DNA of 33,072 nucleotides from Saprospiraceae bacterium. GTDB taxonomy: Bacteria; Bacteroidota; Bacteroidia; Chitinophagales; Saprospiraceae. Made by a program: the position numbers and the translations under genes. The notes under the pieces are model-generated. The model was given only the letters and a program-made list of their open reading frames with translations. It was not told the origin of the DNA and ran no database searches. The stretch spans positions 1 through 33,072 of the forward strand of contig JAIPBE010000041.1 in NCBI GenBank assembly GCA_021738725.1, written 5' to 3'. Shown here piece by piece: positions 1 through 6,740 of the stretch (the stretch's first letter is position 1; each line of letters begins with the position of its first letter).

Positions 1-2
1 AA

Positions 3-26
3 GGGTAAAGGGTAAATGGTAAAGGG
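3..26. repeat. 7-bp tandem array (gggtaaa)
   Basis: Three head-to-tail heptamers, gggtaaa, gggtaaa, tggtaaa, followed by ggg. The same unit recurs at 180-207, 572-599 and 2314-2334, so this is one of several related arrays in the window. The array is cut close to the window edge, so its true left end is unknown. Seven is not a multiple of three, which fits non-coding sequence. Confidence 0.8.
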
Positions 27-56
27 ACCTGAATTCCAAAGAACATTATTATTGTA

Positions 57-95
57 GCAGCTCCCTCCCCTTGGAAAGGAGAGGGTTGGGGTTAA
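57..95. repeat. Dispersed hairpin repeat, copy 1
   Basis: The segment starts cagctccctccccttgg and continues aaaggagagggttgggg, so a C-rich arm faces a G-rich arm across a short loop. It matches copy 2 at 435-470 closely over its length. Short palindromes of this style (ctccctctcctt...aaggagagg...ttgggg) occur as dispersed extragenic repeats in several phyla. No gene is associated with it here. Confidence 0.65.
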
Positions 96-103
96 CACGG
101 CCA

Positions 104-211
104 TTCGCAATTCGCCATTCGCTTTTCGCCTCGGTACGTCAGTGGCTGGCGCCACTCTGGCTGCAGGCACCATGTGGGCCGGTAAAGGGTAAAGGGTAAA
201 TGGTAATGGGC
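104..211. repeat. Composite heptamer/hairpin repeat, copy A
   Basis: In order: four heptamers of type ttcgcNN (104-131), a core with a perfect 6-bp hairpin agtggc-tggc-gccact (141-156), a linker containing atgtgggcc, then a second array of cggtaaa, gggtaaa, gggtaaa, tggtaat (180-207) ending gggcc. Copy B at 2224-2338 has the same parts in the same order, and copy C at 529-601 is degenerate. The element is intergenic in every case. Its function is unknown. Confidence 0.75.
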
Positions 212-297
212 CAAAACTTGGAGGCTTCCTTCTCTCCATGTGCTCGGGGGGTGATGCCTGACATCAGAAGGGCCCTGTAGGGGTCCAACATTTATAG

Positions 298-317
298 CCC
301 TGGGTTTCAACCCGGGG
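298..317. repeat. Short extragenic palindrome
   Basis: The arms ccctgggtt and aacccgggg face each other around tc, pairing throughout apart from one G-T pair. It lies within the gene-free block 1-720 and looks like another dispersed palindrome rather than a terminator, because no T-run follows on either strand. Confidence 0.55.
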
Positions 318-434
318 TAAAAGGGATGAGTTAAATCTGTTTTGGCGACCTGTTTGCTGGCACCGCAAACAGGGTAACAAAACAACAATAAACGGTATTA
401 AGATCGAAGAATTACGTCTATCTAACGATGCAAT

Positions 435-478
435 CAGCTCCCTCTCCTTGATAAGGAGAGGGGTTTGGGGTGAGGTTA
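435..478. repeat. Dispersed hairpin repeat, copy 2
   Basis: The sequence cctctcctt (441-449), loop gat, aaggagagg (453-461) forms a perfect 9-bp stem, then gtttggggtgagg follows. Copy 1 at 57-95 shares both the stem and the ttgggg tail. The two copies are about 380 bp apart in direct orientation within the same gene-free block. Confidence 0.65.
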
Positions 479-500
479 GCATGAAAACCTTTCACCCCCC

Positions 501-516
501 CCCCGAGTACTCGGGG
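501..516. repeat. Perfect 16-bp palindrome
   Basis: ccccgagtactcgggg is a perfect palindrome. The near-identical cccgag-ca-ctcggg occurs at 12445-12458 downstream of asnS, and a half-site gctcgggg lies at 242-249. This suggests a dispersed palindromic motif. Confidence 0.7.
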
Positions 517-528
517 TAGGGCCTGAGC

Positions 529-601
529 ACGTTAGTGGCTGTCGCCATTCAGTGGTAGCCTTCCTTTTAGCAGGTAAAAGGCAATGGGCGAAAGGTAAAG
601 T
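529..601. repeat. Composite repeat, degenerate copy C
   Basis: This copy keeps the core gttagtggctgtcgccatt, whose hairpin arms are agtggc and gccatt (one G-T pair), and then a heptamer array aggtaaa, aggcaat, gggcgaa, aggtaaa (572-599). The left ttcgcNN array seen in copies A and B is missing. Confidence 0.55.
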
Positions 602-721
602 GGTCGGTATATCACAGCGATGCCCCCATTTCTGGAGGCATCGAGAGGGATCTCATCAGACCGACCGGTTCAAGTGACGTGAAGGGTGTTTTCATCGTGT
701 TGGGTGGTTGGTCCAAATGAA

Positions 722-1183
722 TTATCGTGTGGCGATCTCGCTGGCGATCTGCCCATTCGGGTAAACATTGATCACAGCGATGGATGTATTTTCTTGTTGT
801 ACCATGATCTCATAGTGCGTATTCTTGATTGGATGTTCAACGAGTATCGATTTGAGCGCAATGACATCTGGATAGATCGACTGGATCGCACTCAGAATGG
901 AGGGAGGCGTATTTGTGAGAGGCATGGCCAGATGTGATTCCAGCCAATCGCCTTGAACAGTATAGAAGATCTCACTTTCCAGATCAGCATCGAATTCATC
1001 TACCACAATGGCTTTGATGCAAGTTGCTGACTCCAGGACCCAATCCAGTACAATAGCATCTGGATATTGAGTAGAGAGGTGTTGTCCGGCCTTCACAGGA
1101 ATGCTGGCAAGGTACCCTTCTTGCCCCTGTATGGTCATTGCACTGATGCAAAGAGAAAGCAGGATGAGGATAGAGCGTTTCAT
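722..1183 (-). CDS. Small exported PepSY-like protein
   Basis: A 153-residue protein beginning MKRSILILLSLCISAM with a typical cleavable signal peptide and a likely cut near residue 20 (Ala/Gly-Gln context). An open frame continues upstream to 1348, but the signal peptide fixes the start at 1183. The mature part alternates charged beta-like stretches (VDEFDADLESEIFYTV, NTHYEIMVQQ) with a helix of the type PPSILSAIQSIYPDV. This is the layout of the PepSY-like / DUF2874 periplasmic proteins common in Bacteroidota. That family assignment is by eye and moderate only. No cysteine lipobox is present. It is transcribed divergently from the lipoprotein gene at 1657. Its role is unknown; relatives are thought to bind or inhibit envelope proteins. 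Confidence 0.65.
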   Translation of the reverse strand: MKRSILILLSLCISAMTIQGQEGYLASIPVKAGQHLSTQYPDAIVLDWVLESATCIKAIVVDEFDADLESEIFYTVQGDWLESHLAMPLTNTPPSILSAIQSIYPDVIALKSILVEHPIKNTHYEIMVQQENTSIAVINVYPNGQIASEIATR

Positions 1184-1508
1184 GATGTGAAGATTAGCGA
1201 TGAACAATTCGAAACCGATGTGAATGACAAAATCATTTGGTCGTTTTCGTTTTCCGTATACATTGAAGACAACCCGAAAAGGTGTTTGATCCGGGTAAGG
1301 TTTTAGACGCGGCCGACAAGCCGGCCGGACCCTCCCGAAAACAACCATTCATCGAAACAGTACCAGGTTTCGTCCGGATAGTACACGTACAGAACGACAG
1401 TGTTAAGGTTCTCTTAAAATGGCAGAACCTGCAATTTTTCCTTTGATGGTCAAGGGTTTGAGCAGGTAGATTTATGGTTGAAAGGTGCTTGTCTGAAATA
1501 TCATTAGG
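1184..1508. other. Divergent intergenic region
   Basis: This spacer between two divergent exported-protein genes contains no convincing coding region. Short frames here are unlike known proteins. It must hold the promoter of the minus-strand PepSY-like gene, but I could not identify a clear box for it. The promoter of the plus-strand gene lies just to the right. Confidence 0.5.
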
Positions 1509-1536
1509 TTGAATTAGTTTGAGTTCAGTACTTTTG
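1509..1536 (+). promoter_or_regulatory. Bacteroidota-type promoter of lipoprotein gene
   Basis: TTG at 1509-1511 and TACTTTTG at 1529-1536 are separated by 17 bases. This matches the Bacteroidota primary sigma consensus (-33 TTG, -7 TAnnTTTG) exactly at all fixed positions. It would start transcription near 1543 and leave a leader of roughly 110 bases before the ATG at 1657. Confidence 0.6.
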
Positions 1537-1656
1537 GTGACCTGATTGACACATTCGGGGATACCCTCGGTCGATTCACGCATATGAAAGCAAATTGATC
1601 GATCCTGGCTGCTCTTCACTGAACTCTTTATCATCACCTTTCAAACCCAATACATT

Positions 1657-2163
1657 ATGAGAAACCCCCTGTTATTAATTTTTGCTCTGGCCATTATGGG
1701 CCTGACTGCCTGCAACCAGCCAGCTGAAAAACCTCCAGTGGATATGGATGCGCTGACCGCTGAGATCCAGGCCATGGAAGATGCATACATGACCGCTGAA
1801 ATTGCCAAGGATGCAGATGGCATCGTTGCGTATTACGCTGATGATGTGACCAGCTACGGTGCCAATCGGGCACCTTCTGTTGGGAAGGATGTTATCCGTA
1901 CGCAACTTGCTGAACGTATGGCGAAGGACACTACCGGAAATACACCAAAATTTAAAGTCCTTGAATTGTATGTCGGTGACGATCATATTACCGAGATCGG
2001 CTCATGGACTGAAATAGCTCCGGATGGTTCTGTTGCTGACAATGGCACATACTTCTCCATCTTCAAGAAAAATGCAGATGGAAAGTGGGCTTGTATTCGG
2101 GATATGGCTGTCAGTCATACACCGAAAAAAGAGGCTGCTGAAGCAGCTCCTGCTGCTGAATAA
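1657..2163 (+). CDS. NTF2-like (DUF4440/SnoaL-type) lipoprotein
   Basis: A 168-residue protein with a lipoprotein signal: positive n-region, hydrophobic core, and lipobox LTAC with Cys19. The mature domain has the cone-fold NTF2-like pattern. It has an N-terminal helix (MDALTAEIQAMEDAYMTA), then DGIVAYYADDVTSYGANRAP, a GKDVIRTQL helix, and C-terminal strands ending ADGKWACIRDMAVSH. The K(W/.)..RDM..S. ending is characteristic of DUF4440/SnoaL-like proteins. The family includes both enzymes and ligand-binding proteins, so no reaction can be assigned. The tail KKEAAEAAPAAE is low-complexity. It is a single-gene unit, with a good promoter at 1509-1536 and a strong terminator at 2189-2221. Confidence 0.8.
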   Translation: MRNPLLLIFALAIMGLTACNQPAEKPPVDMDALTAEIQAMEDAYMTAEIAKDADGIVAYYADDVTSYGANRAPSVGKDVIRTQLAERMAKDTTGNTPKFKVLELYVGDDHITEIGSWTEIAPDGSVADNGTYFSIFKKNADGKWACIRDMAVSHTPKKEAAEAAPAAE

Positions 2164-2188
2164 AGATCCTGTTGCTGCAGTAATGAGG

Positions 2189-2221
2189 AGAGGGCTCTGG
2201 TTTTCCAGGGCCCTCTTTTTA
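2189..2221 (+). terminator. Intrinsic terminator of lipoprotein gene
   Basis: agagggctctgg (2189-2200), loop tttt, ccagggccctct (2205-2216) form a 12-bp stem with one G-T pair, followed by ttttattt. It lies 25 bases after the stop codon at 2161-2163. Confidence 0.9.
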
Positions 2222-2223
2222 TT

Positions 2224-2338
2224 TTCGCTATTCGCTATTCGCTATTCGCTATTCGCTATTCGCCTGGCTACGTCAGTGGCTGGCGCCACTCGGGTAGCTG
2301 GCTTTATGTGGGCCGGTAAAGGGTAAAAGGTAAAAGGC
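2224..2338. repeat. Composite heptamer/hairpin repeat, copy B
   Basis: Five perfect ttcgcta units (2224-2258) and one ttcgcct lead into a core with the stem gctac...gtagc (2267-2271 / 2294-2298). This encloses the perfect hairpin agtggc-tggc-gccact (2275-2290). The linker tttatgtgggc then leads to cggtaaa, gggtaaa, aggtaaa (2314-2334) and aggcc. The core is nearly identical to that of copy A. A further two ttcgcNN units sit at 2419-2432. The element lies directly after the terminator of the lipoprotein gene. Confidence 0.8.
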
Positions 2339-2523
2339 CAAACATTGATCAATCCTTGAAATGGCATGTGCGTTTCCCTCGTTTGCGTTTTCCTTGACCC
2401 CTGCACTCCCTGACACAATTCGCTGTTCGCAGGAAAAGTTCAGTACCTGGATAATCGTTAGAAGTCCCCGAAGGGAGAGTGCCATCCATTTATTCAATGA
2501 TTCCTGGATTCAACTCATAACCT

Positions 2524-2568
2524 CCCGCCTACGCCCCTAACCTCTTAAACTCAGAGGGCTTCGGCGGG
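2524..2568. repeat. Hairpin downstream of nrdJ
   Basis: Outer arms cccgcc (2524-2529) and ggcggg (2563-2568) enclose an inner stem cctct (2541-2545) / agagg (2553-2557). It lies 25 bases beyond the nrdJ stop codon on the minus strand. There is no T-run on either side, so it may be another extragenic palindrome or an RNA-stabilising hairpin rather than a true terminator. Confidence 0.5.
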
Positions 2569-2592
2569 CAAAGCATAACCTCAGTGACTCCT

Positions 2593-5154
2593 TTACCCAC
2601 ATTCGGAATATCCACAGCTCCGGCAGATCAGACAGCCTTCTTTGTACACGAGGCCTTCCTTATCGCCGCATGATTCGCAATGGCTGGTGGCAGCCGTGGT
2701 GCCATCCGGGATGAATTGCTTCAGTGCACGGATCACCCCATTCTTCCAGGTGTTGATATAATCTTCAGGGACATTCAGCCCTTCGATGAGATCGACCACG
2801 TAGTTCAGAGGCATACCATGGCGGAGGATGCCGGAGATCAGCTTGGCATAGTTCCAGTATTCCTTGTTAAAGGAACGGGAAAGGCCTTCGATGGTAATGC
2901 GGTACCCTTCCCGATCCAGGAACTGGAAGTCGTACCGGTTATTTCCATCTTCGTCTTTTTGCTTGAGGACAAAACCGCTATGCACATAATCCGGCAGACG
3001 GAAGGTGTCTTCAGCTTTACCGGTGAAGACCTCATACGGGCGTCCGTCGACCAAACCGATGACCGCGATCCAGTTCTCGCTACTGTTTTTGAATCGCACA
3101 ACAGCTGCATCCAGGCGATCCGGACGTTTGGGGGGCATGGTTTCCCGAAAAGCAGGTGTGGACTTCTCACCTGAAGATGGATCGGAGACCAGGACCCCTG
3201 AACGTGAGCCATCCCGGTAGATGGTGCAGCCTTTACATCCATTCTCCCAGGCTGCGAGATAGATCTGATTGACCATTTCCTCCGTGGTGTCTGACGGCAC
3301 GTTGACCGTGACGCTGATGGAGTGGTCTACCCATTTCTGAATGGCACCCTGCATTTTTACTTTCTGTACCCAGTCCACATCATTGGCTGTAGCGCCATGG
3401 AAGGGCGATTCGGCAATGATGGGGGCCAGTTCTTCAGAGGTCATCCGGGTTACTTTCTCCGTCTCATATCCTTTGGCTTTGAGCCAGGTAATGAAATGGT
3501 GATGGAAGACCTGGTACTCTTCCCAGTGATCGCCAACCTCATCGATAAAGGACACCCGGGCATCTTTGTCCTGCGGGTTGACCTTCCGGCGGCGGGTATA
3601 GTTGATCAAAAAGGCGGGTTCGATACCGGAGCTGGTCTGACTGAGCAGGCTGGTGGTGCCTGTAGGGGCGATGGTCAGGAGGGCCATGTTACGCCGACCG
3701 GTGCGGGTCATTTCCTCATAGAGGTCCGGGTCTGCTTCACGAATCCGTTGAATGAATGGATTTTTAAGTTCGCGTTCATGCTCATAGACGGGGAAGGCTC
3801 CCCGTTCGCCAGCGAGAATGACAGATGACCGATAAGCTTCCAAGGCAAGGGTTTGTTGCACTTTCACTGCGAAGGCAATGCCTTCATCTCCGCCGTACTG
3901 CAATCCAAGGGCGGCCAGCATATCACCTTCAGCGGTGATGCCCAGTCCAGTCCTCCGTCCCTGCAGACAGGTATACTGAATCTTCTCCCAAAGCTCACGC
4001 TCGTTGCGTTTGACATGAGCGGGTTCCGGATCTGCATCAATTTTGGCTAGGATGCGATCGATATGCTCCAATTCCAGATCGATGATGTCATCCATCAATC
4101 GCTGTGCAAGTCGGACATCAGTACGGAATTTTTCAAAGTCAAAATAGGCGGTCTCCGTAAACGCATCGACCACATAACCATACAGATTGATGGCCAGAAG
4201 GCGACAGGAATCATAGGGACACAAGGGGATCTCGCCACACGGGTTGGTGGAGATGGTTTTGAAGCCTTTGTCTGCATAGCAGTCCGGCACGGACTCCTTG
4301 ATGACGGTATCCCAGAACAGGACACCTGGCTCGGCCGATTTCCAGGCATTGTGGATGATCTTTTTCCAGATGGCGCCGGCATCGGCATCCTGGGTGATTT
4401 TCGGGTTTGTAGCGTCTACAGGGAAGCGCAATTGATAGGGCTTTCCAGTGCGGGCCGCTTCCAGAAGGCCATTGTCTACGCGCACAGAAATATTGGCACC
4501 GGTGACCTTGCCCATTTCCAGTTTGGCATCAATGAATTTCTCGACATCGGGGTGACGACTGGAGACGGTCAGCATCAGCGCCCCTCTTCTGCCATCCTGA
4601 GCCACTTCACGCGTGGAGTTGGAGTAGCGCTCCATAAAGGGCACAATTCCAGTGCTGGAAAGGGCACTGTTCAAGACAGCTGAACCTTCCGGACGGATAT
4701 GGGTCAGATCGATACCGACACCACCTCTGCGCTTCATCAGTTGAACCAGTTCCTCGTCACCTTTCATGATCCCACCGTACGAATCGGCGCCAGTGCCGAT
4801 CACAAAACAATTGGACAGGGAGGCCACCTGAAATGGATTGCCGATCCCGGCCATCGGGCTCCCCTGGGGAATGAGATGATTGAATCTGTAAAGAGATTCG
4901 TAGATCCGCTCTTCTGTTACCGGATTGGGATATTTCTCCTCGATACGCGCCAGCTCGCTGGCAATCCGGTGGTGCATCTCATCCGGGGTACGTTCGTACA
5001 AATTGCCTTCAGAGTCTTTGAGGGCATATTTATTCAGCCATACGGTGGCGGCCAATTCGTCGCCGCCGAAATAGGCAGTAGCGGCGTTCAGGACTTCGGG
5101 GCGGAGATAGGAGGGGCGGCTCACAACGCGAGCAGTTGTCTTCGTAGAAGGCAT
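2593..5154 (-). CDS. nrdJ: Adenosylcobalamin-dependent (class II) ribonucleotide reductase
   Basis: An 853-residue cytoplasmic enzyme that reduces ribonucleotides to deoxyribonucleotides using a B12-derived radical. The start at 5154 (MPSTKTTARVV) is chosen over the open frame reaching 5322, because the extra 56 residues look non-homologous. The catalytic signature NPCGEIPL lies at 304-311, with N304, thiyl Cys306 and E308. The redox pair is Cys116 (LSNCFVIG) and Cys317 (DSCRLLAINL). Substrate-loop motifs TGLGITAEGD (402-411) and APTGTTSLLSQTSSG (496-510) are intact. After residue 670 comes the TSCPD-type domain found in long NrdJ proteins. The last 28 residues carry CxxC, CxxCxxC and a final Cys (826, 829, 841, 844, 847, 852), the C-terminal cysteine cluster that re-reduces or binds zinc. 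No NrdB-like partner is nearby, as expected for class II. No cobalamin riboswitch is visible upstream. Confidence 0.95.
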   Translation of the reverse strand: MPSTKTTARVVSRPSYLRPEVLNAATAYFGGDELAATVWLNKYALKDSEGNLYERTPDEMHHRIASELARIEEKYPNPVTEERIYESLYRFNHLIPQGSPMAGIGNPFQVASLSNCFVIGTGADSYGGIMKGDEELVQLMKRRGGVGIDLTHIRPEGSAVLNSALSSTGIVPFMERYSNSTREVAQDGRRGALMLTVSSRHPDVEKFIDAKLEMGKVTGANISVRVDNGLLEAARTGKPYQLRFPVDATNPKITQDADAGAIWKKIIHNAWKSAEPGVLFWDTVIKESVPDCYADKGFKTISTNPCGEIPLCPYDSCRLLAINLYGYVVDAFTETAYFDFEKFRTDVRLAQRLMDDIIDLELEHIDRILAKIDADPEPAHVKRNERELWEKIQYTCLQGRRTGLGITAEGDMLAALGLQYGGDEGIAFAVKVQQTLALEAYRSSVILAGERGAFPVYEHERELKNPFIQRIREADPDLYEEMTRTGRRNMALLTIAPTGTTSLLSQTSSGIEPAFLINYTRRRKVNPQDKDARVSFIDEVGDHWEEYQVFHHHFITWLKAKGYETEKVTRMTSEELAPIIAESPFHGATANDVDWVQKVKMQGAIQKWVDHSISVTVNVPSDTTEEMVNQIYLAAWENGCKGCTIYRDGSRSGVLVSDPSSGEKSTPAFRETMPPKRPDRLDAAVVRFKNSSENWIAVIGLVDGRPYEVFTGKAEDTFRLPDYVHSGFVLKQKDEDGNNRYDFQFLDREGYRITIEGLSRSFNKEYWNYAKLISGILRHGMPLNYVVDLIEGLNVPEDYINTWKNGVIRALKQFIPDGTTAATSHCESCGDKEGLVYKEGCLICRSCGYSECG

Positions 5155-5411
5155 CAATTTGGGTTTTTCGGTGCGAAAAAAGACCGGAAAAATGCGGTCG
5201 TTTTTGGAGTGGTGAAGGTCCGTATTCTGAAGGAGGGCACAAAGACATGAGGAGAATTTGTCAGGTGTTTTTATCCACAGGTGGTGGAAATCTTTTTTTC
5301 CGTTTCCCGAAGTTTTAGTCATCTAGACAGGCTGGGGTTTGACGGGCATTCTTTTGTCGAATTGGGTGGTTTGCCCCTACATCCTCATCTTTACAATATT
5401 ACCGACAGGTT

Positions 5412-6686
5412 ATGGTCTTCTTTCTCCTCTTCCTCCTCATTTTGCTCAATGGCTTTTTCTCTATGAGCGAGATCGCTATAGTCTCAGCCCGAAAGAGCCG
5501 GTTGTCATCCAGCGCCAAACGGGGAGATCGAAAAGCTCGGATCGCCTTGCGAGCTGCCGAGTCCCCCAATCGATTTCTCTCCACAGTCCAGATCGGGATC
5601 ACCCTCATTGGCATTCTGATGGGCATCTATTCCGGGGAGCATATCACGTTGAATCTTGAACTATCGTTGTCGAAAATTGTGGTTCTGGCACCCTATGCAC
5701 ATTCACTTGCAGTGTTGATCGTAGTGGTGGTCATGACCTTCTTTTCGCTGGTGTTGGGTGAGCTTGTGCCGAAACGGATCGGCTTGAGCAGTCCGGAATG
5801 GATTGCCCGGATGGTGGCGATCCCTATGCAATGGATGGCCCGGTTGATGTCCCCGTTTGTCTGGTTGTTGACCCGGACCAGTGACCTTCTTCTGGCCATC
5901 CTACCAGTACGATCGGCAGCCGACAGTCAGGTCACTGAAGAAGAGATCAAGTCCATACTCCAGGAAGCGACCATCGGCGGGGATGTCCAGGAAATAGAAC
6001 AGGAGCTAGTCGAGCGGGTCTTCAGTATGGGAGATCGGAAGGTGTCCTCCTTGATGACGCATCGAAATGACATGGTCTTCCTTTCGTTGGATATGTCACC
6101 ATCCGAGATCAGTGAGGCGGTGTCTGAAGATTTACATACGATCTACCCTGTTTATGAAGACGATCCAAATGCATTGATCGGTGTGGTGGGGTTGAAGGAT
6201 CTGTTTGGCCAGCTCCATCTTCCGGGGTTCCAATTGAAAGACCATCTGCATCCGGTGCCCTACCTCTCCGAACAGTTGTCCGCCTATGAAACTCTGGAGC
6301 GTTTCCGGCAGAGCAAGGTAACCTACGGCATCATCATTGATGAATTTGGCCAGGTGGAGGGAATGTTAACGATCAATGACCTTCTGGTCGCTCTTGTAGG
6401 TGATGCCAGTGAATTTGATGAGGATGGTTTCGGTTTCTTGGAGCGATCGGATGGAACCTGGTTGGTGGATGGGCAATATCCGCTGGCGGAATTCTTCCGA
6501 CGTTTTGATCTGGATGAAATGATCATCGATTATCCCTTCAGCACTGTTGGTGGCTTGATCCTGCATGAACTGAAACACGTTCCGGAGCCAGGGCAGGTCA
6601 TCCAATGGCATACATTTGAACTGGAGGTGGTCGATATGGATCGCGCCCGGATCGACAAGGTGATTGTGCGGAATATCCCGGCTTGA
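5412..6686 (+). CDS. CNNM/CorC-HlyC family membrane protein (DUF21 + CBS)
   Basis: A 424-residue inner-membrane protein. The N-terminal DUF21/CNNM domain (about 1-180) starts with a hydrophobic helix and the family sequence NGFFSMSEIAIVSARKSRL. It continues with QIGITLIGILMGIYSGE and LGELVPKRIGL, all hallmarks of this domain. A pair of CBS domains follows (about 205-330; MTHRNDMVFL, YPVYEDDPNALIGVV, GIIIDEFGQVEGMLTINDLL). A CorC/HlyC transporter-associated domain closes the protein (about 345-424; DGTWLVDGQYPLAEF, GGLILHELKHVPEPGQ). Relatives act in Mg2+/Co2+ homeostasis; the old name hemolysin is misleading. It stands alone, divergent from nrdJ and convergent with the lyase gene at 6741, with 54 bases between stops. 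Confidence 0.9.
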   Translation: MVFFLLFLLILLNGFFSMSEIAIVSARKSRLSSSAKRGDRKARIALRAAESPNRFLSTVQIGITLIGILMGIYSGEHITLNLELSLSKIVVLAPYAHSLAVLIVVVVMTFFSLVLGELVPKRIGLSSPEWIARMVAIPMQWMARLMSPFVWLLTRTSDLLLAILPVRSAADSQVTEEEIKSILQEATIGGDVQEIEQELVERVFSMGDRKVSSLMTHRNDMVFLSLDMSPSEISEAVSEDLHTIYPVYEDDPNALIGVVGLKDLFGQLHLPGFQLKDHLHPVPYLSEQLSAYETLERFRQSKVTYGIIIDEFGQVEGMLTINDLLVALVGDASEFDEDGFGFLERSDGTWLVDGQYPLAEFFRRFDLDEMIIDYPFSTVGGLILHELKHVPEPGQVIQWHTFELEVVDMDRARIDKVIVRNIPA

Positions 6687-6740
6687 TGGCCATTGCTATT
6701 CAGGGTGATCGGAACCAGGGGACAGACTCCCAAAACCTAT

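Noticed and set aside
686-1637. Short frames 686-937, 1067-1306 and 1233-1637
   Set aside because: They overlap the signal-peptide protein on the opposite strand or run through the divergent promoter region, with no coding character.
2680-5250. Several long plus-strand frames opposite nrdJ (2680-3174, 4063-4683, 4699-5250)
   Set aside because: They lie antisense to a conserved enzyme and have no family resemblance; they are shadow frames of a GC-rich gene.
2593-5322. Longer NrdJ start at 5322
   Set aside because: The added 56 residues are not like any NrdJ N-terminus; MPSTKTTARVV at 5154 begins the conserved part.
5155-5411. Cobalamin riboswitch upstream of nrdJ
   Set aside because: No B12-box-like sequence or matching fold could be seen on the minus strand.
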